A DNA stretch of 41,524 bases from positions 1 to 41,524 of the forward strand of contig CAYTDM010000020.1 of NCBI GenBank assembly GCA_964436635.1, in the 5' to 3' direction. This document shows positions 1 to 7,475 of the stretch, piece after piece. The stretch comes from DASRQK01 sp964436635 (lineage in GTDB: Bacteria; Bacteroidota; Bacteroidia; Sphingobacteriales; Sphingobacteriaceae). Below the pieces are notes generated by a model. The model worked only from the letters and a program-made list of their open reading frames with translations, was not told where the DNA came from and ran no database searches. The translations under genes and the position numbers were made by a program. The stretch's first letter is position 1. Every line of letters starts with the position of its first letter.

Positions 1-93
1 CGTTATTTCGAACAAAAATGGTAATTTCAATTTGTCTTTTGATTATAAAAAGGGAATCCATATACTATATAAAGGTAAATATTTAAAACAAAA

Positions 94-117
94 AAAGCCT
101 GTCCAAAGACAGGCTTT
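94..117 (-). terminator. Rho-independent terminator after trxB
   Basis: A perfect 10-bp stem (AAAGCCTGTC / GACAGGCTTT) closes a 4-nt loop. On the minus strand it is followed by a run of T (the A-rich stretch just left of the stem). It lies 23 bases past the trxB stop codon, so it should end that transcript. Confidence 0.85.
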
Positions 118-140
118 AAATAGTATTTAAGTGTAGCCTT

Positions 141-1103
141 TTAAGCGTTTTCTTCAAGGACATGCTCTTTAGCTGCCAGATAACGTTCTGCTTCCAATGC
201 TGCCATGCATCCTGTTCCTGCGGCTGTAATGGCTTGACGGTACACGTGGTCTTGTACGTCTCCGCATGCAAATACTCCAGGGACATTGGTTTGGGTACTG
301 TCTGCTTTCGTGATTAGGTATCCATTTTCATCCATGTCTAAGATACCTTGGAAAAGTGATGTGTTTGGTTGATGACCAATGGCCACAAAGAAGCCTGTGA
401 TATCTAGTACCTTTTCTTCACCCGTAAGGTTATTTTGAACTCTTACTCCTGTTACATTCTGTCCATCTCCTAATATCTCCTTGGTTTCAGAATTATAGTG
501 AATTTCAATATTTGGGGTGTTTAAAACGCGGTGTTGCATGGCTTTTGACGCTCTAAATTCATCTCTGCGCACCAGCATATGGACTTTATTCGCTAATTTT
601 GCTAAATAGGTCGCTTCTTCGGCTGCTGTATCGCCGGCACCCACAATGGCTACGTCTTGCTGACGAAAAAAGAATCCGTCACAAACTGCACAAGCTGAAA
701 CGCCAAATCCACTGTATTTTTGTTCGCTCTCTAAGCCTAACCATTTTGCGGTAGCGCCCGTCGCTATAATTACCGTATCTGCCGTTACGACCTTATTTCC
801 ATCAAAGGTAACCCGATGAAGGGGTCCAGAAAAATCTACTGCCGTGGCGTAACCAAATCGGACTTCTGTGCCAAAGCGTTCAGCTTGAGCTTTCAAATCT
901 TCCATTAATTGGGTACCATTTATTCCTGCAGGGTAGCCAGGGAAATTATCGACTTCTGTAGTGGTGGTCAGTTGGCCCCCAGGAACCATGCCTGTATATA
1001 CCACCGGTTTTAAGTCTGCTCTGGCCGCATAAATGGCTGCTGTATAACCAGCGGGTCCAGATCCTATGATCAGGCATTTAATATGTTCAATTGTATTTTC
1101 CAT
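141..1103 (-). CDS. trxB: Thioredoxin-disulfide reductase
   Basis: Cytoplasmic flavoenzyme that uses NADPH to reduce thioredoxin. The 320-residue length is normal for the low-molecular-weight bacterial class. Visible motifs: the FAD-binding GSGPAG at residues 14-19, the redox-active CAVC (Cys138 and Cys141, followed by DG), the NADPH-binding GAGDTA at 155-160, and the C-terminal FAD motif FACGDVQD. The family usually has CATC, so Val in place of Thr inside the CxxC is a mild variation. The ATG start gives a normal N-terminus just before the first Rossmann strand. The gene ends in a strong hairpin terminator at 94-117. It lies 60 bases downstream of the exonuclease gene on the same strand, so it may be co-transcribed, although TATCTTTA (minus strand, 1142-1149) could be a weak promoter element of its own. 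Confidence 0.96.
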   Translation of the reverse strand: MENTIEHIKCLIIGSGPAGYTAAIYAARADLKPVVYTGMVPGGQLTTTTEVDNFPGYPAGINGTQLMEDLKAQAERFGTEVRFGYATAVDFSGPLHRVTFDGNKVVTADTVIIATGATAKWLGLESEQKYSGFGVSACAVCDGFFFRQQDVAIVGAGDTAAEEATYLAKLANKVHMLVRRDEFRASKAMQHRVLNTPNIEIHYNSETKEILGDGQNVTGVRVQNNLTGEEKVLDITGFFVAIGHQPNTSLFQGILDMDENGYLITKADSTQTNVPGVFACGDVQDHVYRQAITAAGTGCMAALEAERYLAAKEHVLEENA

Positions 1104-1163
1104 AACTAAATTTATTTCTCAAAATTCTATTTTATAGGTTGTAAAGATACGGATTTCTAAGGC

Positions 1164-2078
1164 TTAACCCTTTTTAAATTTATCTTTTAAGCTTTGCAAC
1201 ATGTCGTTGGTTACAGGCTGAGTCGGTTCCTTTTTCGGCCTGGAGGCAGAAGGGGGAGCAGAAGCTTGATGTGGGTTTTGTCTATATCGTTGCCAAATTT
1301 TCTCTAAGCACTTCTTCGTGTATAGCGGAAAATCACCATTCATCATCCATGCATAATAACTGGGTTCCCGTTGAAATACTTCTACGACTGGCACCCCTTT
1401 ATGCTTACCAAAATTAAAGACCTCTATACCTTCTTCATTGTAAACCAATCGTCCTGCGAAATCCACAGGCATGCTTAAATTGGTGAATTTATGAAGCGCT
1501 TCTACATCGTTCACGACAGGTTTAGACACTTCCCCAGCTTTATTTTCCCAATCCACCCCATCGTATTTTGCTAATTGCGATTTTAAAACCTCATAAGTCG
1601 CTCGAACATCGGCTTCTGCAGTATGTGCATTATCCAAATTCTTGTCGCAATAAAAGCGGTAGGCCGCTTTAAGGGTACGTTGTTCCATTTGATGAAAGAT
1701 GTTTTGAACATCCACAAAAAACCGTTGATCTAAGGAAAAATCGACCCCAGCACGGAGAAATTCTTCCATCAACATGGGGATATCAAACTTGTTTGAATTA
1801 TACCCGGCTAAATCTGAATCTCCTATAAAGTCCGCAATTTCAGGAGCCAAATCTTTAAATGTCGGTGCATCTTTAATGTCCTCATCGTAAATCCCATGAA
1901 AAAAGGATGATTCAGGTGGAATCGGCCGCTCAGGATTGATCCTATACGTTCTACTTTCCTCCGATTGGTCTGGAGAAACTTTAAGAATAGAGATTTCCAC
2001 TATGCGATCCGTGGCTAAATTTACGCCAGTGGTTTCCAAATCAAAAAATGCCAGAGGACGTTTTAAATTAATATTCAT
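1164..2078 (-). CDS. DnaQ-like 3'-5' exonuclease with C-terminal DUF3820-like domain
   Basis: Predicted DEDDh exonuclease of the DNA polymerase III epsilon superfamily (304 residues). ExoI motif: FFDLETTG, with acidic residues Asp13 and Glu15. ExoII: the GYNSNKFDIPML segment (about 92-103). ExoIII: HTAEADVRAT (about 152-161), supplying His and Asp. After about residue 215 there is a second domain beginning FNFGKHKGVPVVEVF and containing YYAWMM, which resembles DUF3820, a small domain often attached to such nucleases. The last 35 residues are low-complexity Pro/Ser/Lys. Because the protein carries this extra domain and lacks polymerase context, I would not call it dnaQ. Role in DNA repair or proofreading is inferred. 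It follows the 46-residue membrane protein gene by 28 bases on the same strand. Confidence 0.88.
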   Translation of the reverse strand: MNINLKRPLAFFDLETTGVNLATDRIVEISILKVSPDQSEESRTYRINPERPIPPESSFFHGIYDEDIKDAPTFKDLAPEIADFIGDSDLAGYNSNKFDIPMLMEEFLRAGVDFSLDQRFFVDVQNIFHQMEQRTLKAAYRFYCDKNLDNAHTAEADVRATYEVLKSQLAKYDGVDWENKAGEVSKPVVNDVEALHKFTNLSMPVDFAGRLVYNEEGIEVFNFGKHKGVPVVEVFQREPSYYAWMMNGDFPLYTKKCLEKIWQRYRQNPHQASAPPSASRPKKEPTQPVTNDMLQSLKDKFKKG

Positions 2079-2106
2079 GAATGATATAGATGAGAATGAT
2101 GTATAA

Positions 2107-2247
2107 TTAAAACCATATGGACACTAAAATGAATCCAATAATAATTCCGATGACCATAATGGCATATAACAGAATTTCATTGGTCGCAAATCGCTTATGT
2201 TTGGTCCAAAAACTAAAATCTTCTTTATTTTCCGGCTTGCTTTCCAT
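2107..2247 (-). CDS. Small single-pass membrane protein, 46 residues
   Basis: The reading frame is open back to 2376, but the better start is the ATG at 2247. It gives a 46-residue protein with a charged N-terminus (MESKPENKEDF), the segment FWTKHKRFATNEI, and one hydrophobic helix of about 20 residues (LLYAIMVIGIIIGFILVSIW). The longer version would add unrelated residues antisense to the smc start. Small proteins of this layout recur in Bacteroidota, usually without a name; the function is unknown. A TATTTTTG element (minus strand, 2255-2262) lies 7 bases upstream of this ATG and fits the -7 consensus TAnnTTTG, though no TTG is seen at the right distance. It is divergent from smc and probably leads the transcript through the exonuclease gene. 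Confidence 0.7.
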   Translation of the reverse strand: MESKPENKEDFSFWTKHKRFATNEILLYAIMVIGIIIGFILVSIWF

Positions 2248-2256
2248 TCTGCTACA

Positions 2257-2282
2257 AAAATAGGAATTTTTTTTCCTATTTT
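2257..2282. promoter_or_regulatory. Inverted repeat between the small membrane gene and smc
   Basis: AAAATAGGAA, a six-T spacer, then TTCCTATTTT: a perfect 10-bp inverted repeat in the 70-base divergent spacer, overlapping the TATTTTTG element of the leftward gene. It could be an operator or part of back-to-back promoters. The T/A-rich arms could also form a weak hairpin. Confidence 0.4.
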
Positions 2283-2317
2283 CGTGGTGAAGAATACGCC
2301 AGGATAGATCGAGCACG

Positions 2318-5300
2318 ATGCAACTGACCAAACTAGAAATTAAAGGATTTAAGAGCTTTGGAGACAAGATGACCATTCATTTTAATGAAGGGGTTACGGC
2401 TATTGTGGGACCAAATGGATGTGGAAAATCCAATGTGGTGGACGCCATTCGATGGGTGCTCGGCGAGCAAAGTACACGGATGTTGCGATCTGAAAAAATG
2501 GAGAACATCATCTTCAACGGGACGAAAACCCGGAAACCTTCTCAATTAGCAGAGGTCTCCTTGACTTTCGACAATACTAAAAACATCTTACCTACTGAAT
2601 TTTCTCAAGTTACGATCACCAGAAAACTGTATAGGTCGGGAGAAAGTGAGTATAGATTAAACGATGTGCGCTGCCGATTAAAAGACATTACGGATCTATT
2701 CCTGGATACGGGGATCGGTCCGGATTCCTATTCCATTATCGAGCTGCGCATGATCGATGAGATCATCAATAATAAAGATAATTCTCGGAGAAATCTATTT
2801 GAAGAGGCTTCAGGAATATCGAAATATAAGGTGCGTAAGAAACAAACCTTATCCAAATTAAAAGATACTCAAGCAGACCTGGATCGGGTGGAAGATTTGC
2901 TTTTCGAAATTGAAAAAAATCTGAAAACTCTAGAAAATCAGGCAAAAAAAACAGAGCGATATTATAAAATTAAAGCGCAATATAAGCAATATAGCATTGC
3001 GCTAGCCCGCCTTAAAATTCAAGATTTTCAAGAAAAACTTGCAGGCATTCAAGAGCAAGAACTGAAAGAGAAAACGAATCAAACAAAAGTTAGTACGGAA
3101 ATTCATCAGTTAGAGGCCGCGCTGCAAAAATTAAAGCAAGAAAGCCTCATCGAAGAGAAAAATCTGGCCGCTCAGCAAAAAATTACAAACGAGCACATCA
3201 ATAAGATTCGGGCCTATGAAAGCGATAAAAAAGTTCGGAATGAGCAGTTAAAAAATCTGCAAGGAATAGAGGCGCGATTAACGGCAGAATTAGCTCAGGA
3301 TAAGCAGCAATTTAACCACATTGGCTATAACCTTAAGCGGATTACCGAGGAATTGGCGGAAGCGGAACAAAAATTAGCCTTAGGCACGGCGGACTTGACA
3401 AAAAAGCAAGCGGAAGTAGAAGAACTGCGCGGGCAGCAACAGCGCTTAAAATCTCAAGTGGATCAAGCGGGAAAGTCGGTTCAAGCCACCCAACAAGCGA
3501 TTTATACCTTAGAAAAGGAGGTGACCGTTTGGACCATTCAGAAAGATGCGTTGGAACAAGAACGCATCCGGAATGTGGCGGACACCGAAAGCCGAGAGCA
3601 AGAATTGGGTCAGTTTCAAGTGGCCATCGCTGAATTGGAGCAACGTTTCGATGAGCTAGCAAGCCAACGCGATTTTGCTGCGCAAAAAGAAGCGGAACTG
3701 CAGGAAAATTTGCAACGCGTCCAACAAAGAATGACGACACTCAAAGAGGAAATCAATCGGGACAGCAGGACTTTAGATGCGAAGGAAAATGAGTACAACC
3801 TGACGAAATCCTTGGTGGATAATTTGGAAGGCTTCCCGGAATCTATACGTTTTTTGCGCAAGCACGCGGGCTGGAAAAAGCAGCATCCCCTATTTTCTGA
3901 TATTTTATTTTGTAAGGAAGATTACCGCATCGCGATAGAAAATTACTTGGAGCCTATTATGAACCATTATGTGGTGGAAGATCATGAGGAGGCGATACAA
4001 GCGATCCAATTATTGAGGAATTCGAGCCGAGGGCGTGCGCATTTTTTTGTGCTTTCGGCTGTACAGGAACTTGCGGATGAGGCAGATGGGGCTGTGGATG
4101 GGGCTGTGGATGGTGTTGTGGATGGGATGCCGCAGGATGCTTACATCGCGGCGCTGGATATTATTTCTGTGGAAGAGAAGTATAAGTCCCTTTGTAAACA
4201 CGTTTTAAAAGATGTTTACTTGCTTAAAAACCCGAGTGCGGAGGAGCACATCCCTGCGCCTTACCCGGGTGCAATCGTCATTCACCCTGAAGGTAAATTT
4301 TCCATTCAGCCTCTGGGAATCAGCGGTGGGTCGGTCGGGCTATTTGAAGGGAAGCGGATCGGTCGTGCCAAAAACTTGGAGAACTTAAACAAAGAAATAA
4401 AATCCCTTTCTACGCTCATCGAGCAGCATGCTAAGGAATTAAACGACTGTGCGGTGCAAGCGGAAGCCTGGATGGCGAATTCTCAAAAGGACGCCATTCA
4501 AGAATTGGATAAGCAGGTCAATCGCTTGAATCAAGAACTGGTTACTGTAAAGACGAAATACGAACAACATCAAGCCTTCATCACGAATACCCAAAACAGG
4601 AAGGAAGATATTAAAATAAAAATGGAAGCCATCGAGGCGGATTTGATGAAATCCGAACCGCGATTGCAGGAGTTGAAAGCCCGGAAAATCAAGGAAGACG
4701 CCGATCTTCAGCTGTTAAATGAGCAATACGTGGATTTGTCGGATTTGCTTACCGAAAAATCGGGCGAGTTTAATCAGGAAAATTTGCGCTACCACCAGCT
4801 TAAGAACACGGTGGCCAGCTTAAATAAAGATTTGGATTATCGACACAGCCAGCAAGATACCCTGTCGGCGCGTTTGGAAAAGAATGAGCAGGAGCTCGCG
4901 CAAACAAAAACAGCCATACAAGAAACCTTGCAACATGTGGACGATTCAGACGATGGGCTGATCGAAATGTATCAGGTGAAGGAGGATTTGGAGGCTGGGG
5001 TAAAGCAAATGGAGGAGCAATACTACGCATTGCGTGAGCAGGGAAATGCGCTGGAAGAAAAATTAGGGGCATTGCGCAGGGAAAAAGAGGGATTCGATGC
5101 CCAGCTCTTGCGCATCAAGGAGGAGGAAAACGAGTTAAAAATCGCCCTGAACGCATTAAAAGAGCGCTTATCCATAGAATTTAACTTGGATATTCGGGAT
5201 TTAATTGAGGAAGCGGGGGAAGAAGCATTTGCGGAGCAAACCAGCGAGAAGATTGCGGAGCAAACCAGCGAGAAGATTGCGGAGCAAACCAGCGAGAAGA

Positions 5301-6022
5301 TTGCGGAGCAAACCAGCGAAAATATCGCGGAGCAGGAAATTAGGGAATTGGCGGAGCAACTGGATGTTGAAAGCCTGCAGCAGCGCACTGAGAAGCTGAA
5401 AAAACAGCTGGATGACTTTGGCACCATTAATCCTATGGCCATGGAAGCGTATCAGGAGATGAATGAGCGGTACACCTTTATACAAAACGAGAAAAAGGAC
5501 CTGCTGGACGCGAAAAATTCACTGATGGAGACCATTCAAGAAATCGATACCGTCGCTAAGGATCAATTTATGCAGGCATTTAATCATGTTCGGGAAAACT
5601 TTATTAAGGTGTTTCGCTCCTTGTTTAATGAAGAGGATAGCTGCGATTTAATCCTGAGTAATCCGGAACAGCCTTTGGAATCCGATATTGACATCATCGC
5701 CCGTCCTAAAGGGAAGCGGCCACTTTCGATTAATCAATTATCTGGGGGTGAAAAAACCCTGACTTCTACTGCGCTCTTGTTTTCTTTGTATTTATTGAAG
5801 CCGGCGCCATTTTGTATTTTCGATGAGGTGGATGCGCCTTTGGATGACACGAATATTGATAAATTCAATAATATTATTCGGGAGTTTTCTTCGGAATCTC
5901 AGTTTATCGTGGTGTCGCATAATAAACGCACCATCGCCAGCACGGATATCATTTATGGGGTGACCATGGTGGAGCAGGGCGTGTCTCGTGTGGTGGCAGT
6001 GGATATGCGCGAAGTGGCATAG
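2318..6022 (+). CDS. smc: Chromosome segregation ATPase SMC
   Basis: Core condensin subunit that organises and segregates the chromosome, working with ScpA/ScpB (not in this window). At 1234 residues it is slightly longer than the usual 1170-1190. N-terminal ATPase head with Walker A GPNGCGKSN at 31-39; long coiled coil from about 170 to 500; hinge at about 505-690 (from EGFPESIRFL to GGSVGLFEGKR); return coiled coil to about 1080; C-terminal head with ABC signature LSGGEKT near 1141 and Walker B FCIFDEVDAPLDD near 1166, including the D-loop. The excess length is partly explained by two in-frame tandem repeats: DGAV-type units at about 590-603 in the hinge and AEQTSEKI units at about 972-1006 in the second coil. 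The ATG start gives the conserved MQLTKLEIKGFKSFG. A bidirectional terminator lies downstream at 6117-6153. Confidence 0.97.
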   Translation: MQLTKLEIKGFKSFGDKMTIHFNEGVTAIVGPNGCGKSNVVDAIRWVLGEQSTRMLRSEKMENIIFNGTKTRKPSQLAEVSLTFDNTKNILPTEFSQVTITRKLYRSGESEYRLNDVRCRLKDITDLFLDTGIGPDSYSIIELRMIDEIINNKDNSRRNLFEEASGISKYKVRKKQTLSKLKDTQADLDRVEDLLFEIEKNLKTLENQAKKTERYYKIKAQYKQYSIALARLKIQDFQEKLAGIQEQELKEKTNQTKVSTEIHQLEAALQKLKQESLIEEKNLAAQQKITNEHINKIRAYESDKKVRNEQLKNLQGIEARLTAELAQDKQQFNHIGYNLKRITEELAEAEQKLALGTADLTKKQAEVEELRGQQQRLKSQVDQAGKSVQATQQAIYTLEKEVTVWTIQKDALEQERIRNVADTESREQELGQFQVAIAELEQRFDELASQRDFAAQKEAELQENLQRVQQRMTTLKEEINRDSRTLDAKENEYNLTKSLVDNLEGFPESIRFLRKHAGWKKQHPLFSDILFCKEDYRIAIENYLEPIMNHYVVEDHEEAIQAIQLLRNSSRGRAHFFVLSAVQELADEADGAVDGAVDGVVDGMPQDAYIAALDIISVEEKYKSLCKHVLKDVYLLKNPSAEEHIPAPYPGAIVIHPEGKFSIQPLGISGGSVGLFEGKRIGRAKNLENLNKEIKSLSTLIEQHAKELNDCAVQAEAWMANSQKDAIQELDKQVNRLNQELVTVKTKYEQHQAFITNTQNRKEDIKIKMEAIEADLMKSEPRLQELKARKIKEDADLQLLNEQYVDLSDLLTEKSGEFNQENLRYHQLKNTVASLNKDLDYRHSQQDTLSARLEKNEQELAQTKTAIQETLQHVDDSDDGLIEMYQVKEDLEAGVKQMEEQYYALREQGNALEEKLGALRREKEGFDAQLLRIKEEENELKIALNALKERLSIEFNLDIRDLIEEAGEEAFAEQTSEKIAEQTSEKIAEQTSEKIAEQTSENIAEQEIRELAEQLDVESLQQRTEKLKKQLDDFGTINPMAMEAYQEMNERYTFIQNEKKDLLDAKNSLMETIQEIDTVAKDQFMQAFNHVRENFIKVFRSLFNEEDSCDLILSNPEQPLESDIDIIARPKGKRPLSINQLSGGEKTLTSTALLFSLYLLKPAPFCIFDEVDAPLDDTNIDKFNNIIREFSSESQFIVVSHNKRTIASTDIIYGVTMVEQGVSRVVAVDMREVA
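4085..4126 (+). repeat. 12-bp tandem repeat in the SMC hinge coding region
   Basis: Three and a half copies of a 12-bp unit starting GATGGGGCTGTG; the first two are identical and the third differs at two positions. They encode DGAV-DGAV-DGVV-DG. The unit length is a multiple of three, so copy changes keep the frame. Confidence 0.9.
5231..5335 (+). repeat. 24-bp tandem repeat in the SMC coiled-coil coding region
   Basis: Four 24-bp units (5231-5254, 5255-5278, 5279-5302, 5303-5326) plus a 9-base partial copy. The first three are identical; the fourth diverges near its end. They encode AEQTSEKI repeated three times, then AEQTSENI and AEQ. The 8-residue period is close to, but not equal to, a coiled-coil heptad. 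Near-identity of the DNA points to recent slippage or unequal recombination. Confidence 0.95.
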
Positions 6023-6116
6023 GGGGCGAGGGTAAGATACGGCGCTAGCGCAAATATGGGGCGAGGGTGATTACGGCGCGAGGGTAAAGTGCAAGAGCGT
6101 AAAGAGCATAAAAAAA

Positions 6117-6153
6117 GGCCGATTTCAAGATGATGAAACCGGCCCATTTTTTT
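6117..6153. terminator. Bidirectional terminator between smc and the beta-helix lipoprotein gene
   Basis: A GGCCG...CGGCC hairpin with an inner TTTCA/TGAAA pairing, preceded by seven A and followed by seven T. It can therefore terminate both the rightward smc transcript and the leftward-transcribed lipoprotein gene that ends at 6186. The preceding bases 6023-6090 hold three imperfect copies of a GGCGAGGGT-containing segment with no assigned role. Confidence 0.8.
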
Positions 6154-6185
6154 GGATTGGGAATCCACACTCAATTGTTATTAAC

Positions 6186-7367
6186 TTATAATCCTACGGT
6201 CCATCCACGTGCCCAGTCTGGAACTTCCACACCCTTGCCTGCGCCTGTTGCGGATGGATTTTCACTAAACAATTTTTGTATATCTAAAGTTTGACCGGCT
6301 GTGTTTTTTCCGGTAGATTTTGTGCCAACATTCACAAAACGCACATTCGTCGCTTTCAACTGGCCATTCTCCACATAGGAAATGCCTTCATCATGTTGTA
6401 CATCAAAGCCGACTTTCCAATTCGATAAAACCACATTGTCGAATTGAGCCTTGGTTCCTACACGTAATTTTATCGCTTGTGGCTCCGAACCGCCATCTCC
6501 ATTTCCGATTAGGGTTAGGTTTTTAATAGTCGGATTAGAAATCGGGCCTGCTAAGTGATTGTTTGAATTATTATCGGCTTCAATTCCTCTGTTTCCGTCA
6601 TTCTTACGGATGCCGTACCAGAATTCACCTGATCCTGACCAACCTTCTGTCCAATCGAACAAATCGTCGCCCACATCATTCGAGGTGTTATTAACGATTA
6701 AGTAATTTGCATTCACAGTACCGCCAAACCATTCGAATCCATCGTCTGAACCTTCATAAATTTGCACATATTCTATTTTCGTGCCGTTTCCTACACCGAA
6801 TAAAGACAATCCATTGAATTCTTTTTCGCTATTATATGAGAAGCCGCTATACTCGATACGCATGTATTTAATAACGCCAGAGTGATCGTTTGCAACTGTT
6901 CCACCATAGGTCAAATCAGAAACTTCCGCTTGCGCTGTGGCACCTTTATTAATAGGTGCTTTACCTGCGATCACCAAACCGCCCCAAGCACCTGGCTTTT
7001 TCTCCGTTGCTGTTAAAACAATAGGATTGGCAGCCGTACCTTCTGCTTGAATTTTACCACCTTGAGCCACAGCAATGTAACGCACTGATCCAAAATCAGA
7101 AGAAGCCACGGTAGTCGCTTCTATGCGCACGCCTGGTTTCATGGTTAAGGTCGCTCCGTCTTCTACCAATAAACGGCCAGTTAATGAATACGTACCCGCT
7201 TCCAAAACCACATGATCTCCAGCTTTAATGTCGCCTTTAAGATTGGAGGCATCTACGACAAATTTTCCATCTTCGACTACATCATTTTCACTTTTTTTAC
7301 ATGAAACCATGACGAATAAAAGCGCGAAGCTCATCATTCCTAAGGATTTTTTCCATTGCTTTTTCAT
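6186..7367 (-). CDS. Beta-helix outer-envelope lipoprotein, partner of the upstream TonB receptor
   Basis: A 393-residue predicted lipoprotein: Lys-rich n-region, hydrophobic stretch, lipobox-like VMVSC with Cys23, then a short acidic linker. The body is a series of short Gly/Asn/Val-rich strands (for example GAWGGLVIAGKAPI and IKNLTLIGNGDGG) typical of a right-handed parallel beta-helix. Relatives in Bacteroidota are often mislabelled 'multidrug transporter'; nothing here suggests transport through the inner membrane. It lies 108 bases downstream of the TonB receptor gene on the same strand, so it may be a surface-exposed ligand-capture partner, analogous in position to SusD but not homologous. 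The ligand is unknown. The gap before it contains a CCTGT/ACAGG dyad. It ends at the shared terminator 6117-6153. Confidence 0.75.
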   Translation of the reverse strand: MKKQWKKSLGMMSFALLFVMVSCKKSENDVVEDGKFVVDASNLKGDIKAGDHVVLEAGTYSLTGRLLVEDGATLTMKPGVRIEATTVASSDFGSVRYIAVAQGGKIQAEGTAANPIVLTATEKKPGAWGGLVIAGKAPINKGATAQAEVSDLTYGGTVANDHSGVIKYMRIEYSGFSYNSEKEFNGLSLFGVGNGTKIEYVQIYEGSDDGFEWFGGTVNANYLIVNNTSNDVGDDLFDWTEGWSGSGEFWYGIRKNDGNRGIEADNNSNNHLAGPISNPTIKNLTLIGNGDGGSEPQAIKLRVGTKAQFDNVVLSNWKVGFDVQHDEGISYVENGQLKATNVRFVNVGTKSTGKNTAGQTLDIQKLFSENPSATGAGKGVEVPDWARGWTVGL

Positions 7368-7475
7368 AGCATTACATTTAATTTATGTATTTTTTATTTA
7401 TTACCCAAAAATCGAATTCCTGTGTTTGCTAATTGTTATTACAGGATTATTAAATCATGAAGTTTACTCTTTCTG

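Noticed and set aside
2107..2376. 89-residue version of the small membrane protein.
   Set aside because: The first 43 residues overlap the smc start and promoter region antisense and add no plausible domain; the 46-residue form has the right features.
5231..5335. Short regularly spaced repeats considered as a CRISPR array.
   Set aside because: There are no spacers; the units are contiguous, in frame, and inside the SMC coding region.
5023..5442. Antisense frames with repeated CSAIFSLV or LLRNLLAG units opposite smc.
   Set aside because: The repeats are only the reverse translation of the 24-bp array in smc. Frames of any phase stay open across a repeat that lacks stops.
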